Below, piece after piece: positions 50,643 to 60,216 of a DNA stretch of 64,000 nt; position 1 is the first letter of the stretch; each line of letters opens with the position of its first letter. The notes under the pieces are model-generated. The model was not told where the DNA came from, searched no databases, and saw nothing but the letters and a program-made list of their open reading frames with translations. The DNA is from Nocardioides zhouii (lineage in GTDB: Bacteria; Actinomycetota; Actinomycetes; Propionibacteriales; Nocardioidaceae). The translations under genes were made by a program, and so were the position numbers. The stretch spans positions 1 through 64,000 of the forward strand of contig NZ_SDWV01000001.1 of the NCBI RefSeq assembly GCF_004137345.1, written 5' to 3'.

Positions 50643-51029
50643 TCAGCGTGTCGCCCTTCTACGCCCGCCGAGCCCGAGAACGCTGCCTACGAGTATCAAC
50701 AACCCGGCGCCGAGCCCGAAGATGTCGTTGAGGTACCTCTTGGCAGGCGGCAGGTCGTTCGCCGTCAGGTTCGACGCAGTAGCGGCGCCCAGCAGCAGGA
50801 TGACGAGCACACCGAGCACGAGCCCGACAAGGACGGCCGGGCGTCCCGTGGTCATGCGGTACCACGCGATCATGCCGACGGCGACACCCGCGATCAATCC
50901 GGAGAATGCCCAGGCCGACAGCCCGTTGGTGATCAGCGCGACCGCTGCGAACAGCGCCACACCAGTCCAACCAGCGACGAAGATCGGCGCCCCCTTCCGG
51001 GGCCTGGTGCGAGTCAGTGCCTGAGTCAT
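50643..51029 (-). CDS. Hypothetical membrane protein in PadR operon
   Basis: 128 residues with four membrane helices (VAGWTGVALFAAVALITNG, SGLIAGVAVGMIAW, VLVGLVLGVLVILLLGA, IFGLGAGLLILVGSVLGLG). No family recognised. Its ATG overlaps the stop of the upstream gene (ATGA), and the 15-base PadR-type site lies 6 bases before it, so it may have an internal promoter in addition to operon transcription. Confidence 0.65.
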   Translation of the reverse strand: MTQALTRTRPRKGAPIFVAGWTGVALFAAVALITNGLSAWAFSGLIAGVAVGMIAWYRMTTGRPAVLVGLVLGVLVILLLGAATASNLTANDLPPAKRYLNDIFGLGAGLLILVGSVLGLGGRRRATR

Positions 51030-51730
51030 GCCACGACCTTAGGAAGATATCTTCCCATAGTCAACCCCCGCTGTGCGGCCGAGCCCGCCAGAACGACTAG
51101 GTACAACAGCAGCCCCAGCCAGAACAACCCCCAGCACACTGCTCCGATGGGCTCGACGAACCCGAAGCGGAACACCGCTGAGCCAGCCCACGACACCGCC
51201 ATGAATGCCGTCGCAGCTCGACGGAGCCGCTCGGCGCGCGACCTCGAGGGATACTTCTGGGCGCTGGCCACCGCCCCGGGCCGCACCCGCGCCCATGCCG
51301 CCCAGAGGACGAACGCGAGCAGGGCGACCCCCAGCGCCTCGGTCGCCGCCCACAGGGGCACGCGGTAGTCGACAAGGTGTCGCTCGCCGGGCCACGCCGC
51401 ATCGGCCATCTGATTGACCGGAACCATCACGAGGAATGCGCTCGTCAAGGCCGTACTGGGGTTTCGCAGGTGCCAGGCGAGGCGCCCAGGGCGCGCCTCC
51501 AGACGAATGCGCCAGACGAGGTCGGCAGGCACTCCTCGAACAACGCGGCCGACAACGGATCGAGATCCGGCCGCCAGAGCGCCCCGGCCCGAGGCCTCTG
51601 CGAGCTGCTCGTGAACGTCGGACGCTATCTCGTCCCGGCGGTCCCGGCCGGCGGTTGGCTCAGCGGTTCGCGTGAGCGCGTGCACCCACCAACGAGCGAT
51701 CCGGGCACCTGTCGTGTCCGTGAGGCTCAT
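51026..51730 (-). CDS. Hypothetical membrane protein, PadR-linked
   Basis: 234 residues. A soluble N-terminal part (RIARWWVHALTRTAEPTAGRDRRDEIASDVHEQLAEASGRGA) is of the kind seen in permease-associated proteins encoded beside PadR regulators. Four or five membrane helices follow from about residue 90. It overlaps both neighbours by 4 bases (ATGA), forming a three-gene operon with PadR first. Confidence 0.65.
   Translation of the reverse strand: MSLTDTTGARIARWWVHALTRTAEPTAGRDRRDEIASDVHEQLAEASGRGALAAGSRSVVGRVVRGVPADLVWRIRLEARPGRLAWHLRNPSTALTSAFLVMVPVNQMADAAWPGERHLVDYRVPLWAATEALGVALLAFVLWAAWARVRPGAVASAQKYPSRSRAERLRRAATAFMAVSWAGSAVFRFGFVEPIGAVCWGLFWLGLLLYLVVLAGSAAQRGLTMGRYLPKVVA
51036..51050 (-). 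promoter_or_regulatory. PadR-type site, internal copy
   Basis: Fifteen bases identical to 52075-52089, likewise ending 6 bases before a start codon. This copy extends to the perfect 14-bp palindrome GGAAGATATCTTCC (51042-51055), as expected for a dimeric winged-helix repressor. Confidence 0.55.
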
Positions 51731-52068
51731 GCCGGAGATTCCCCGGCGTGAAACCCCGGTTGGACCAGAGCAGCGTCGGCCAGGACCTTGGCTCCGGCGG
51801 AAGTCACCCAGTAGACCTTGCGGCGTGGGCGCCCAGCCGACTCAGCCGCCTCGGCCTCTTCCCACTCGGCGGACAACAGGCCGCGGGTCCGCAGTCGGTC
51901 CAACGCCTTGTAGAGGGTGCCGTGACTCAGAAGAGCCTTGGCGCGACCATCTCCAGCGAGATCCTTGGCGACGGCGAATCCATGGGCGCCACGTTGCCCG
52001 TTGGACGCGATCACCCTCAAGATGTCGCCCTCGATGGGCAGCAACGTGCCGGGCTTGCGATACACCAT
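51727..52068 (-). CDS. PadR-family transcriptional regulator
   Basis: 113 residues. Winged-helix DNA-binding domain: PIEGDILRVIASNGQRGAHGFAVAKDL, then LLSHGTLYKALDRLRTRGLLSAEWEE (recognition helix) and the wing GRPRRKVYWVTSAGAKVLADA. Small PadR proteins of this type lack the long C-terminal dimerisation helices. It is first in an operon with two membrane proteins and probably represses it through the 15-base site just upstream. Confidence 0.9.
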   Translation of the reverse strand: MVYRKPGTLLPIEGDILRVIASNGQRGAHGFAVAKDLAGDGRAKALLSHGTLYKALDRLRTRGLLSAEWEEAEAAESAGRPRRKVYWVTSAGAKVLADAALVQPGFHAGESPA

Positions 52069-52074
52069 GGCCCC

Positions 52075-52089
52075 ACCTTAGGAAGATAT
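52075..52089 (-). promoter_or_regulatory. PadR-type site upstream of padR gene
   Basis: The 15-base sequence ATATCTTCCTAAGGT (minus strand) lies 6 bases before the PadR start and is repeated exactly before the third gene of the operon. Its 3' part may serve as ribosome site, so repressor binding would overlap translation signals. Confidence 0.5.
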
Positions 52090-52209
52090 GCACCTGGCGG
52101 CAACCACGGCCGGCGCAGAAACGCGCCGCCGTCCGCGGCGCCGGTGCTGACCCGGCGATCGCGTGCATCTCACGTCAGGGTCCTACGTCAGATGTAGCTT
52201 CCGACCTCT

Positions 52210-53115
52210 TCAGTAGACCGTGACGTGCACGTGGTCGTAGTGGTTGGCCGTGGTCGAGCCGCGGTCCGACATCCCGCGCCAGCCCTCGCCACCGCGCTCC
52301 ACCGACCAGATGTTCTGGGAGAAGATGATGTACTCGATGCCCAGGGCGGAGTAGTTGGCGCGGAGGAAGTTGGCGACCGCCCAGCCGGTCTCACCGGTGG
52401 TCATGATGTCGATCGCGCGACCCTGGCCGTGCTCGCCGTCGCCGCGCCACGTGCCATAACTGGTGATCTCCGGCCAGCTGGCGCACACCACGTCGTGGAT
52501 CTCGTAGAGCGAGGCGCGCCCGGCGTCGATCACCGAGCCGTTGGCGCAGACGCCGCCGAGACTCGGGCCGGCCGGCTCGGGCTCGGGCTTGTCCTGGCTG
52601 AGGTAGTCGGAGCTCACCCAGCGCGACTGACCGTCCAGGACGACCTGGGTGCGGCCGGCCTGCTCACGACCCGTGACCGCCACCTGCTTCACAGCGCCGA
52701 GCTCACCGAGCTTGTCGGACTTCTCCGACGGGCCCGACCAGAGGTTGAGCACGTCGGTGGTCCACATGGACGAGTCGACCTTCTTCGCGAGGCGTCGCGC
52801 CTGCTGGTCGACCTCGATGTCCTGGCGCGCGGCGGACTCGGCCTTCGCGGCGGTGCGGATGGTGGAGCGCGACACGACGTCGCCGCGGCGGCTCAGGGCC
52901 GACGAGGCGGCGCTGGCGAACGACTGGGTCCCGGACGAGGCGAGGAGGCTGTCGTCGGACGTCGCCGGCTCGGCCGCGAGCATGCCCATGGTCACCGCGG
53001 ACAGCGTCGCCACGACGGCGATCGGTGCGGACACCAGGACGGAGCGGGGCACTCGGGGTTGACGGAGCGGACGGGGGGTAGCAGGGGCTTCCCGCTTGTG
53101 GCGATGCTGAGCCAC
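52210..53115 (-). CDS. Exported SH3-like and M15/ARB_07466-type cell-wall protein
   Basis: 301 residues from GTG 53115, chosen because AAAGGA lies 8 bases upstream. One membrane-anchor/signal helix (SVLVSAPIAVVATLSAVTMGMLA) precedes a coiled segment (about 75-120), an SH3-like part (VLNLWSGPSEKSDKLGELG...SRWVSSDYL), and a C-terminal domain with YGTWRGDGEHGQGRAIDIMTT and NHYDHVHVTVY. The His/Asp pattern GQGRAIDI and HYDHVHV is that of ARB_07466-like/M15-related peptidase folds, suggesting binding or cleavage of peptidoglycan peptides. A structured leader lies upstream. Confidence 0.7.
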   Translation of the reverse strand: MAQHRHKREAPATPRPLRQPRVPRSVLVSAPIAVVATLSAVTMGMLAAEPATSDDSLLASSGTQSFASAASSALSRRGDVVSRSTIRTAAKAESAARQDIEVDQQARRLAKKVDSSMWTTDVLNLWSGPSEKSDKLGELGAVKQVAVTGREQAGRTQVVLDGQSRWVSSDYLSQDKPEPEPAGPSLGGVCANGSVIDAGRASLYEIHDVVCASWPEITSYGTWRGDGEHGQGRAIDIMTTGETGWAVANFLRANYSALGIEYIIFSQNIWSVERGGEGWRGMSDRGSTTANHYDHVHVTVY

Positions 53116-53141
53116 AGCGCTGATCCTTTGCACTTGCTGAC

Positions 53142-53230
53142 GGGGGACAGTGCGCCGATCCACGAGGGGGAACCCGTGCCCACGCCGACGCGATCATCGA
53201 GTAGAGCACAGGATTCTCTGCCTGTCCCCA
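53142..53230 (-). promoter_or_regulatory. Possible structured 5' leader of the cell-wall gene
   Basis: In the minus-strand transcript TGGGGACAG (53222-53230) can pair with CTGTCCCCC (53142-53150), closing a domain of about 70 bases that contains a smaller CAGG/CCTG hairpin. The closing stem ends 26 bases before GTG 53115. Cell-wall hydrolase genes in actinobacteria often have c-di-AMP riboswitches, but the conserved blocks of that class were not recognised here. Confidence 0.3.
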
Positions 53231-53304
53231 TCACCCCCGGTAAAAACGCACGTGTTCCCGCTCACCCGCGACGGATCCCTGCGTACGCCGAGAGGCTGGG
53301 GCCA

Positions 53305-54444
53305 TCAGCCCCCTGTGGTCTCGTTCGCGTCCTCGCGGAGGTGAGATCCACGCCCGTCGGTGTCGTCGAGCCACCCGTCGGGGAGCGCCACCTTCTTGCG
53401 GGGCGCGCCCTGCCGGCCGCGCGGCGTGCCGAGCTCGCGCTCCGGGAACGTCGCGTCCGGGTCGAGTCCGTCGAGCAGGTCGTCGAGGGTGGCGAGGGAG
53501 TCGACGAGAGCGAGCTGGTGGCGCAGCTCGCCACCGGCCGGGAAGCCCTTGAGGTACCACGCGACGTGCTTGCGGAACTCCTTGCAGCCGCGCTCCTCCC
53601 CCATGTGCTCGGAGAGCAGCTCGGCGTGGCGGCGCATCATCGTGCGGACCTCACCGAGGGCAGGGAGCGTGGCGACGGCCTCGCCGTTGAACGCGGCGGC
53701 GAGGTCGCGGAACAGCCACGGCCGGCCCAGGCAGCCGCGACCCACGACCACACCGGCGGCACCGGTCTGCTCGACCATCCGGAGCGCGTCGGCCGCCTCC
53801 CAGATGTCGCCGTTGCCGAGGACCGGGAGGTCGACGTGCGCGACGAGGGCCGCGATCGCGTCCCAGTCGGCCTGGCCGGAGTAGGCCTGCTGGACCGTAC
53901 GTCCGTGCAGGGCGATCGCGGCGACGCCGGACTCCTGGGCGATCCGGCCGGCGTCGAGGTAGGTCAGGTGGTCGTCGTCGAGGCCCTTGCGGGTCTTCAT
54001 CGTCACCGGGACGTCGTACGGCGCCGCGGCGGAGACCGCGTGCTCGAGGATCTCGCCGAGGAGGCCGCGCTTCCACGGCAGCGCTCCCCCGCCGCCCTTG
54101 CGGGTCACCTTGGGGACCGGGCAGCCGAAGTTGAGGTCGACGTGGGCCACGCCGTGGTCGGCGCACAGGATCTCGACGGCCTTGCCGATGTAGACCGGGT
54201 CGGTGCCGTAGAGCTGCACGGAGCGGACGGTCTCGAGCTCGTCGAAGACCAGCATCTTCTGCGTGGTCTCGTCGCCCTCGACGAGTCCGCGGCTGGTGAT
54301 CATCTCGGAGACGTACAGACCGGCCCCCTGCTCGGCGCAGAGCCGGCGGTAGGCCGCGTTGGTGATGCCCGCCATCGGCGCCAGCACCACCGGCGTCTCG
54401 ACGCGCAGCGACCCCAGCGTCAGGGAGGTGGGGAGCGCGGACAT
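53305..54444 (-). CDS. dusB: tRNA-dihydrouridine synthase (DusB-like)
   Basis: 379 residues. FMN-dependent TIM-barrel enzyme that reduces uridines in tRNA D-loops. LAPMAGITNAAYRRLC starts the barrel; VDLNFGCPVPKVTRKGGGGAL holds the active-site Cys108 and the Lys/Gly block; MKTRKG, ALHGRTVQQAYSGQADW, LGNGDIWEAADAL and GVVVGRGCLGRPWLF are standard Dus motifs. The C-terminal 50 residues form a polar tail. It is a single gene between a lipoprotein and the cell-wall gene. Confidence 0.95.
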   Translation of the reverse strand: MSALPTSLTLGSLRVETPVVLAPMAGITNAAYRRLCAEQGAGLYVSEMITSRGLVEGDETTQKMLVFDELETVRSVQLYGTDPVYIGKAVEILCADHGVAHVDLNFGCPVPKVTRKGGGGALPWKRGLLGEILEHAVSAAAPYDVPVTMKTRKGLDDDHLTYLDAGRIAQESGVAAIALHGRTVQQAYSGQADWDAIAALVAHVDLPVLGNGDIWEAADALRMVEQTGAAGVVVGRGCLGRPWLFRDLAAAFNGEAVATLPALGEVRTMMRRHAELLSEHMGEERGCKEFRKHVAWYLKGFPAGGELRHQLALVDSLATLDDLLDGLDPDATFPERELGTPRGRQGAPRKKVALPDGWLDDTDGRGSHLREDANETTGG

Positions 54445-54480
54445 GCCCCCATTGTCGAACCGGCTCGCTCGCCGCCCAAA

Positions 54481-55122
54481 TCAGCCGCGCTTCCGCTTCT
54501 TCCCGTCCTGCTTCTGGTTCTTCTTCCCGTCCGCCTTCTTCTCCGGCGCCTGCACCTCACCGGACCAGGTGATCGGGTCGTAGCCCTCGGTCGGCTCGAA
54601 CACCAGGTCCTCGATCCGGGCGCCGTCGGGCACCAGGTAGACCAGGCACATCCCCGCGTCCGTGCCCGCCCCGAACGGCGTGGGCAGTGGCCCGCTCTGG
54701 CACGCGGCGAAGTCGCCGCCCAAGGTCCACGGCGCGCCGAGCGTGCCGTTGTCGTCGCGGAGGTAGAGCGGGACGTCCTGCCCTGCGAGGTCGGACTCCC
54801 CCGCGTTGGTCAGTGTCACGGTGACGAAGTACGGCCGCGAGGCCGCCATCACGTCGTCGCGGATCCAGCCGTCGAACACCGACTGGCGCTGCTCGGCCAC
54901 CGCGTCGACGCTCAGCTCGAGCACGCCGGTGAGGCTCGTTGCGGGTTGCCAGACCAGCGTCGCCTCGTCACCGAGCTCGAGGTCGGTGCCGGGATCCGTG
55001 GCCGCAGCCGTGTCGACGGCCCCGCTGGTCGTGGCGGGCGTGGGCGTCGTACCGGAGTCGCTGCCCGAGCAGCCGGTCGCCGCCAGCATGAGGGCCGTCG
55101 TGAGCACCACCGTCCGCCGCAT
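54481..55122 (-). CDS. Hypothetical lipoprotein with Lys-rich tail
   Basis: 213 residues. Signal and lipobox LMLAATGC (Cys18), a Thr/Ala linker, then a beta-sandwich-like region resembling DUF4352-type extracellular domains (YFVTVTLTNAGESDLAGQDVPLYLRDDNGT). The final 30 residues are a Lys/Gln-rich tail (KKADGKKNQKQDGKKRKRG) that may contact anionic envelope polymers. No enzymatic motif. Confidence 0.7.
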   Translation of the reverse strand: MRRTVVLTTALMLAATGCSGSDSGTTPTPATTSGAVDTAAATDPGTDLELGDEATLVWQPATSLTGVLELSVDAVAEQRQSVFDGWIRDDVMAASRPYFVTVTLTNAGESDLAGQDVPLYLRDDNGTLGAPWTLGGDFAACQSGPLPTPFGAGTDAGMCLVYLVPDGARIEDLVFEPTEGYDPITWSGEVQAPEKKADGKKNQKQDGKKRKRG

Positions 55123-55154
55123 GCCGACATCGTGGCACGCGGCGCTGCCGTGGA

Positions 55155-56567
<1,413 letters not shown>

Positions 56568-56631
56568 GAGGGAGTTCCTTCAGGATCAGGCGAGGCGGGC
56601 CGGCTGGCTGCCGGCCCGATCGGGCGAGCGC

Positions 56632-56961
56632 TCAGCCTAACGACCGGGGCTGGGCCTCGTTGAGGTCGGTCCCCTCCTCCACGACCTCGTACGCACTGGG
56701 CTCGTCGACCGCGTGCACCATCAGTGGCTGGATGTGCATCTTGCCCTCGTACGACCCCAGTGCCCGGCGGTACGAGCCGACGTTCTCCCACCGCGTGGTC
56801 AGCACCCAGAGGGTCGGGTCGTCGACGTTGCGCCCGACCTCGCCGCGGACGTGGCCGGGCTTGGCGGCCAGGATCGCGAGCGCGTGCAGCAGCCCGCGAC
56901 GCAGCTCCTCCCCCGCGGTGGGGTCGGGACCGGGGGCGCGGAGGCGGGTGACGACGAGCAC
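56632..56961 (-). CDS. Antibiotic biosynthesis monooxygenase (ABM)-like protein
   Basis: 109 residues with the dimeric ferredoxin-like pattern of ABM-domain proteins: MLVVTRLRAPG, a helix ELRRGLLHALAILAAKPGHVRGEVGRNVDD, then PTLWVLTTRWENVGSYRRALGSYEGKMHIQPLM. Such proteins range from quinone monooxygenases to heme-degrading enzymes; no cofactor-specific residues are clear. It is divergent from znuA. Confidence 0.75.
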   Translation of the reverse strand: MLVVTRLRAPGPDPTAGEELRRGLLHALAILAAKPGHVRGEVGRNVDDPTLWVLTTRWENVGSYRRALGSYEGKMHIQPLMVHAVDEPSAYEVVEEGTDLNEAQPRSLG

Positions 56962-57051
56962 GGGCTCACCCTACGGCCGGGGTAGTCCACCGGGTTCTGG
57001 TCGTCCGGCTGCCGTCCTGACGACCATTTCCCGGTGGACTACCGCGAGTGT

Positions 57052-57089
57052 TTGACAATGGTTCTCAAAAGAGGTGAGAATCGTTCTCA
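57052..57089 (+). promoter_or_regulatory. znu promoter with two Zur boxes
   Basis: TGACAATGGTTCTCA (57053-57067) and the perfect palindrome TGAGAATCGTTCTCA (57075-57089) both match Zur-type operators. They overlap TTGACA (57052-57057, -35) and GAGAAT (57076-57081, -10; spacer 18). Transcription would start at or just before ATG 57089. Zinc-loaded Zur would block both promoter elements. Confidence 0.85.
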
Positions 57090-58024
57090 TGTTGTCTGCC
57101 GCTCGACCTGTTGCCCTCGCCACGGCCCTCGCCTCGGCCCTCCTCCTTGCGGGTTGCGGCGGGTCCGCCGACGGAGCCGGGAATGGTCGCTCGGCTGTCG
57201 CGGCGTTCTACCCGCTGGCCTGGGTGACCGGTCGGGTGGCAGGCGACGACTGGACGGTGGAGAACCTGACGCAGCCCGGTCAGGAGCCGCACGACCTGGC
57301 GCTGACCATCGCCCAGACCGCGGCCCTGGAGGACGCGGACCTCATCGTCGTCGAGGACGGTTTCCAGCCGGCGGTCGACGCCACCGTCGAGGGTGCCGAC
57401 GCGCCCGTGCTGGACGCCGCCTCGGTCGTCGACCTGCTGCCCGCGAGCGAGGACGACCACGAGGAGCACGAGGGCGAGACCGAGGAGGAGCACGCCGAGC
57501 ACGGCGACGTGGACCCACACTTCTGGCTCGACCCGTTGCTGGTCGCGGACTTCGCCGACGCGGTCGCCGACGAGCTGGGCGAGATCGACCCCGAGGCGGC
57601 CCAGACGTACGCCGACAACGCGGCTGCGCTGCGCGGCGAGCTCGAGTCGCTCGACGCCGACTACACCGCGGGGCTGGCCTCCTGCGAGCGGACCACGACG
57701 GTGGTCAGCCACCAGGCCTTCGGCTACCTCACGCGCTACGGGCTGGACTTCGAGCCGATCGCCGGGCTGTCCCCCGACGCCGAGGCCACGGCAGCCGACC
57801 TGGCCCGCCTCCAGGAGCTCATCACCGAGGACGGCGTGACCACCGTCTTCTCCGAGCGACTGGTCAGCCCGAAGATGGCCGAGACGCTGGCCGGCGACCT
57901 CGGCGTGTCCACCGCGGTGCTCGACCCCATCGAGGGGTTGTCCGACGACACGGCCGACGAGGACTACCTTTCCCTCATGCGCGAGAACCTCACCGCCCTC
58001 AAGCAGGCAAACGGTTGCTCGTGA
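57089..58024 (+). CDS. znuA: Zinc ABC transporter substrate-binding lipoprotein
   Basis: 311 residues from ATG 57089, 7 bases after the -10 box and so likely leaderless; GTG 57074 is a poor alternative inside the operator. Lipobox LLLAGC. Cluster-9 binding-protein fold: AVAAFYPLAWVTGRVAGDDW, metal His in QEPHDLALT, an acidic/His loop DDHEEHEGETEEEHAEHGD, HFWLDP, VSHQAFGYLTRYGL, and TVFSERLVSPK. It captures Zn(II) outside the membrane. First gene of znuA-znuC-znuB-zur. Confidence 0.92.
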   Translation: MLSAARPVALATALASALLLAGCGGSADGAGNGRSAVAAFYPLAWVTGRVAGDDWTVENLTQPGQEPHDLALTIAQTAALEDADLIVVEDGFQPAVDATVEGADAPVLDAASVVDLLPASEDDHEEHEGETEEEHAEHGDVDPHFWLDPLLVADFADAVADELGEIDPEAAQTYADNAAALRGELESLDADYTAGLASCERTTTVVSHQAFGYLTRYGLDFEPIAGLSPDAEATAADLARLQELITEDGVTTVFSERLVSPKMAETLAGDLGVSTAVLDPIEGLSDDTADEDYLSLMRENLTALKQANGCS

Positions 58025-58824
58025 CGCCCACCGACACCAGCGTTCCCGTCGTCCTCGACCGGGTCTCCGTCGCGATCGGGGGACGACCGATCCTGCGCGA
58101 CGTCGACCTGACCGTCCACGCCGGCGACATGGTGACGCTGCTCGGACCGAACGGCTCGGGCAAGTCCACCCTCGTCCGTGCGCTCACCGGGCTCCTGCCG
58201 GTGGCTCGCGGCGAGGTACGCCTCTTCGGGACGCCGCTCGACGACTTCGGCGACTGGCAGCGGGTCGGCTTCGTGCCGCAGCGCTCGACCGCGACCGGCG
58301 GAGTGCCCGCCACGGTCCGCGAGGTCGTCGCCTCCGGACGCGTCGGCCGGCGCCGCCTGCTGCGCCCGACCAGCGCGGCCGACCGGTCTGCCGTCGAGTC
58401 CGCGCTCGAGGTCGTCGGCCTCGCCGAGCGGGCGTCGTACGGCGTCTCCCAGCTGTCGGGCGGCCAGCAGCAACGGGTGCTCATCGCCCGGGCGCTCGCG
58501 GGCGAGCCGGACCTGCTCGTGCTCGACGAGCCCACCGCGGGCGTCGACCTCCCCAACCAGCAGGCACTCGCCGACGCGCTGCGCCGGCTCAAGGAACGCG
58601 GCGCGACCATCGTGCTGGTGGCGCACGAGATCGGCCCGATGATGCCGCTGATCGACCGGACGGTCGTGATGCGCGACGGATGGGTGGCGTACGACGGCCC
58701 GCCGCTCACGCAGGAGGTCGCCTCGCACGCGCACCACCACCACGACCATGACGTGCCGGGTGGGCACGACCACGCACCCCACGTCTCCTCCCCCTTCGAC
58801 TGGGAGCGGAGGAACCGATCATGA
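58021..58824 (+). CDS. znuC: Zinc ABC transporter ATP-binding protein
   Basis: 267 residues from GTG 58021 (GTGA overlap with znuA). Walker A GPNGSGKST (42-50), Q-loop FVPQRS, signature LSGGQQQR (about 145-152), Walker B LLVLDEPTAGVD, and the H-loop VLVAHE. The C-terminal 35 residues form an unusual His-rich tail (HAHHHHDHD...GGHDHAPH), which could sense or buffer cytoplasmic zinc. ATGA overlap with znuB. Confidence 0.93.
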   Translation: MTPTDTSVPVVLDRVSVAIGGRPILRDVDLTVHAGDMVTLLGPNGSGKSTLVRALTGLLPVARGEVRLFGTPLDDFGDWQRVGFVPQRSTATGGVPATVREVVASGRVGRRRLLRPTSAADRSAVESALEVVGLAERASYGVSQLSGGQQQRVLIARALAGEPDLLVLDEPTAGVDLPNQQALADALRRLKERGATIVLVAHEIGPMMPLIDRTVVMRDGWVAYDGPPLTQEVASHAHHHHDHDVPGGHDHAPHVSSPFDWERRNRS

Positions 58825-59825
58825 CGTTCCTCGACCTTCTGTCCCTCGACTTCATGCAGCGCGCGCTGGTCGCGGCCCTGCTCACCGGGCTGGCGGCGCC
58901 GGCGATCGGCACGTTCATCGTCCAGCGCCGGCTGGCACTGCTCGGCGACGGCATCGGGCACGTGGCCGTGACCGGCGTGGCCCTCGGCCTGCTGACGGGC
59001 GCCTCCCCCACCTGGTCCGCCATCGTGGTCGCGGTGCTCGGCGCGGTGCTGATGGAGGTGATCCGCGAGCGCGGCCACACCAACGGCGACGTCGCGCTGG
59101 CGCTGCTCTTCTACGGCGGACTCGCTGGAGGCGTGCTCATCACCGGCATCGCGGGACAGGGCGCGGCGACGCTGCAGTCCTACCTCTTCGGCTCGCTCAA
59201 CAGCATCTCGTACACCGACGTGGTCTTCACCGCGGTCCTCACCGTGGTGGTCCTCGTCCTGACGCTCGGACTGTCGCCCCAGCTCTTCGCCGTGGCCAGC
59301 GACCAGGACTTCGCCCGGGTGGCGGGCCTGCGGGTCCGCGGCTACAACCTGCTGATCGCGGTGCTGGCCGCCGTCAGCATCACGGTCGCGATGCGCACTG
59401 TCGGCCTGCTGCTGGTCTCGGCGCTCATGGTGGTGCCGGTGGCGACGTCGCAGCAGCTCGCGCGCTCCTTCCGGGCGACGTTCGTCGGAGCGATGCTCGT
59501 CGGCTGCGTGGCCTCCGTCGGTGGCCTGCTGGTGAGTGCCGCACTCTCCTTCCGCGTGGACGTCGCACCCGGTCCGACGATCGTGCTGCTGGCCCTGGCC
59601 ATGTTCACCGCCACCTGGCCGATCGGCGTCTGGCTGCGCCGCCGCAGCAGGCTCATGGCCCCCTTCCCCGAGGTCGCCGCGGCTCCGCACCGCTCCGCCG
59701 ACGTACACCCCCACGAGCACGGCGAGGACTGCGGCCACCCGGCAGTTCCCCACGCCGACCACGTCGACTACGTCCACGACGGCCACCGGCACGCCGTACA
59801 CGGAGAGCACTATGACGAGCACTGA
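58821..59825 (+). CDS. znuB: Zinc ABC transporter permease
   Basis: 334 residues, ABC-3 family permease with about eight to nine membrane helices over the first 270 residues (FMQRALVAALLTGLAAPAIGTFIVQRRLALLGDGIGHVAVTGVALG is the typical start). It ends in a cytoplasmic or periplasmic His/Asp tail of about 45 residues (HRSADVHPHEHGEDCGH...[17 protein letters not shown]), which is longer than usual for the family. Its 3' end overlaps zur by 14 bases. Confidence 0.93.
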   Translation: MTFLDLLSLDFMQRALVAALLTGLAAPAIGTFIVQRRLALLGDGIGHVAVTGVALGLLTGASPTWSAIVVAVLGAVLMEVIRERGHTNGDVALALLFYGGLAGGVLITGIAGQGAATLQSYLFGSLNSISYTDVVFTAVLTVVVLVLTLGLSPQLFAVASDQDFARVAGLRVRGYNLLIAVLAAVSITVAMRTVGLLLVSALMVVPVATSQQLARSFRATFVGAMLVGCVASVGGLLVSAALSFRVDVAPGPTIVLLALAMFTATWPIGVWLRRRSRLMAPFPEVAAAPHRSADVHPHEHGEDCGHPAVPHADHVDYVHDGHRHAVHGEHYDEH

Positions 59826-60216
59826 CCAGGGCCGGCGCGCGGTCCGGCCCACCCGACAGCGGCGAGCGGTCGCGGCCGCGCTCGCGGGGTTCGACGACTT
59901 CCGCAGCGCCCAGGAGATCCACGACCTGATCTCGCAGCAGGGCGACTCGGTGGGCCTCGCGACGGTCTACCGCACGCTGTCGGCGCTGGCGGACGCCGGC
60001 GAGGTCGACATGCTGCGCAACGAGGACGGCGAGGCGATCTGGCGCAGCTGCTCCGACGCGCACCACCACCACCTCGTGTGCCGCACCTGCGGGGCGACCG
60101 TCGAGGTCGAGGGGCCGGCGGTGGAGCGGTGGACCAACGCCATCGCGTCGGAGCACGGCTTCGCCGACATCAGCCACACGCTGGAGATCTTCGGGACCTG
60201 CCCGGCCTGCCGCTAG
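59812..60216 (+). CDS. zur: Zinc uptake regulator, Fur family
   Basis: 134 residues from ATG 59812 (GGAGAG upstream). Winged helix with [24 protein letters not shown] and [20 protein letters not shown] (recognition helix). Zinc sites: [11 protein letters not shown] (His84-87, Cys90, Cys93) and C-terminal CPAC (Cys130, Cys133). It represses zinc-uptake genes when zinc is sufficient, most likely through the two boxes upstream of znuA, making the operon self-regulating. It converges with uppS, overlapping by 4 bases. Confidence 0.93.
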   Translation: MTSTDQGRRAVRPTRQRRAVAAALAGFDDFRSAQEIHDLISQQGDSVGLATVYRTLSALADAGEVDMLRNEDGEAIWRSCSDAHHHHLVCRTCGATVEVEGPAVERWTNAIASEHGFADISHTLEIFGTCPACR

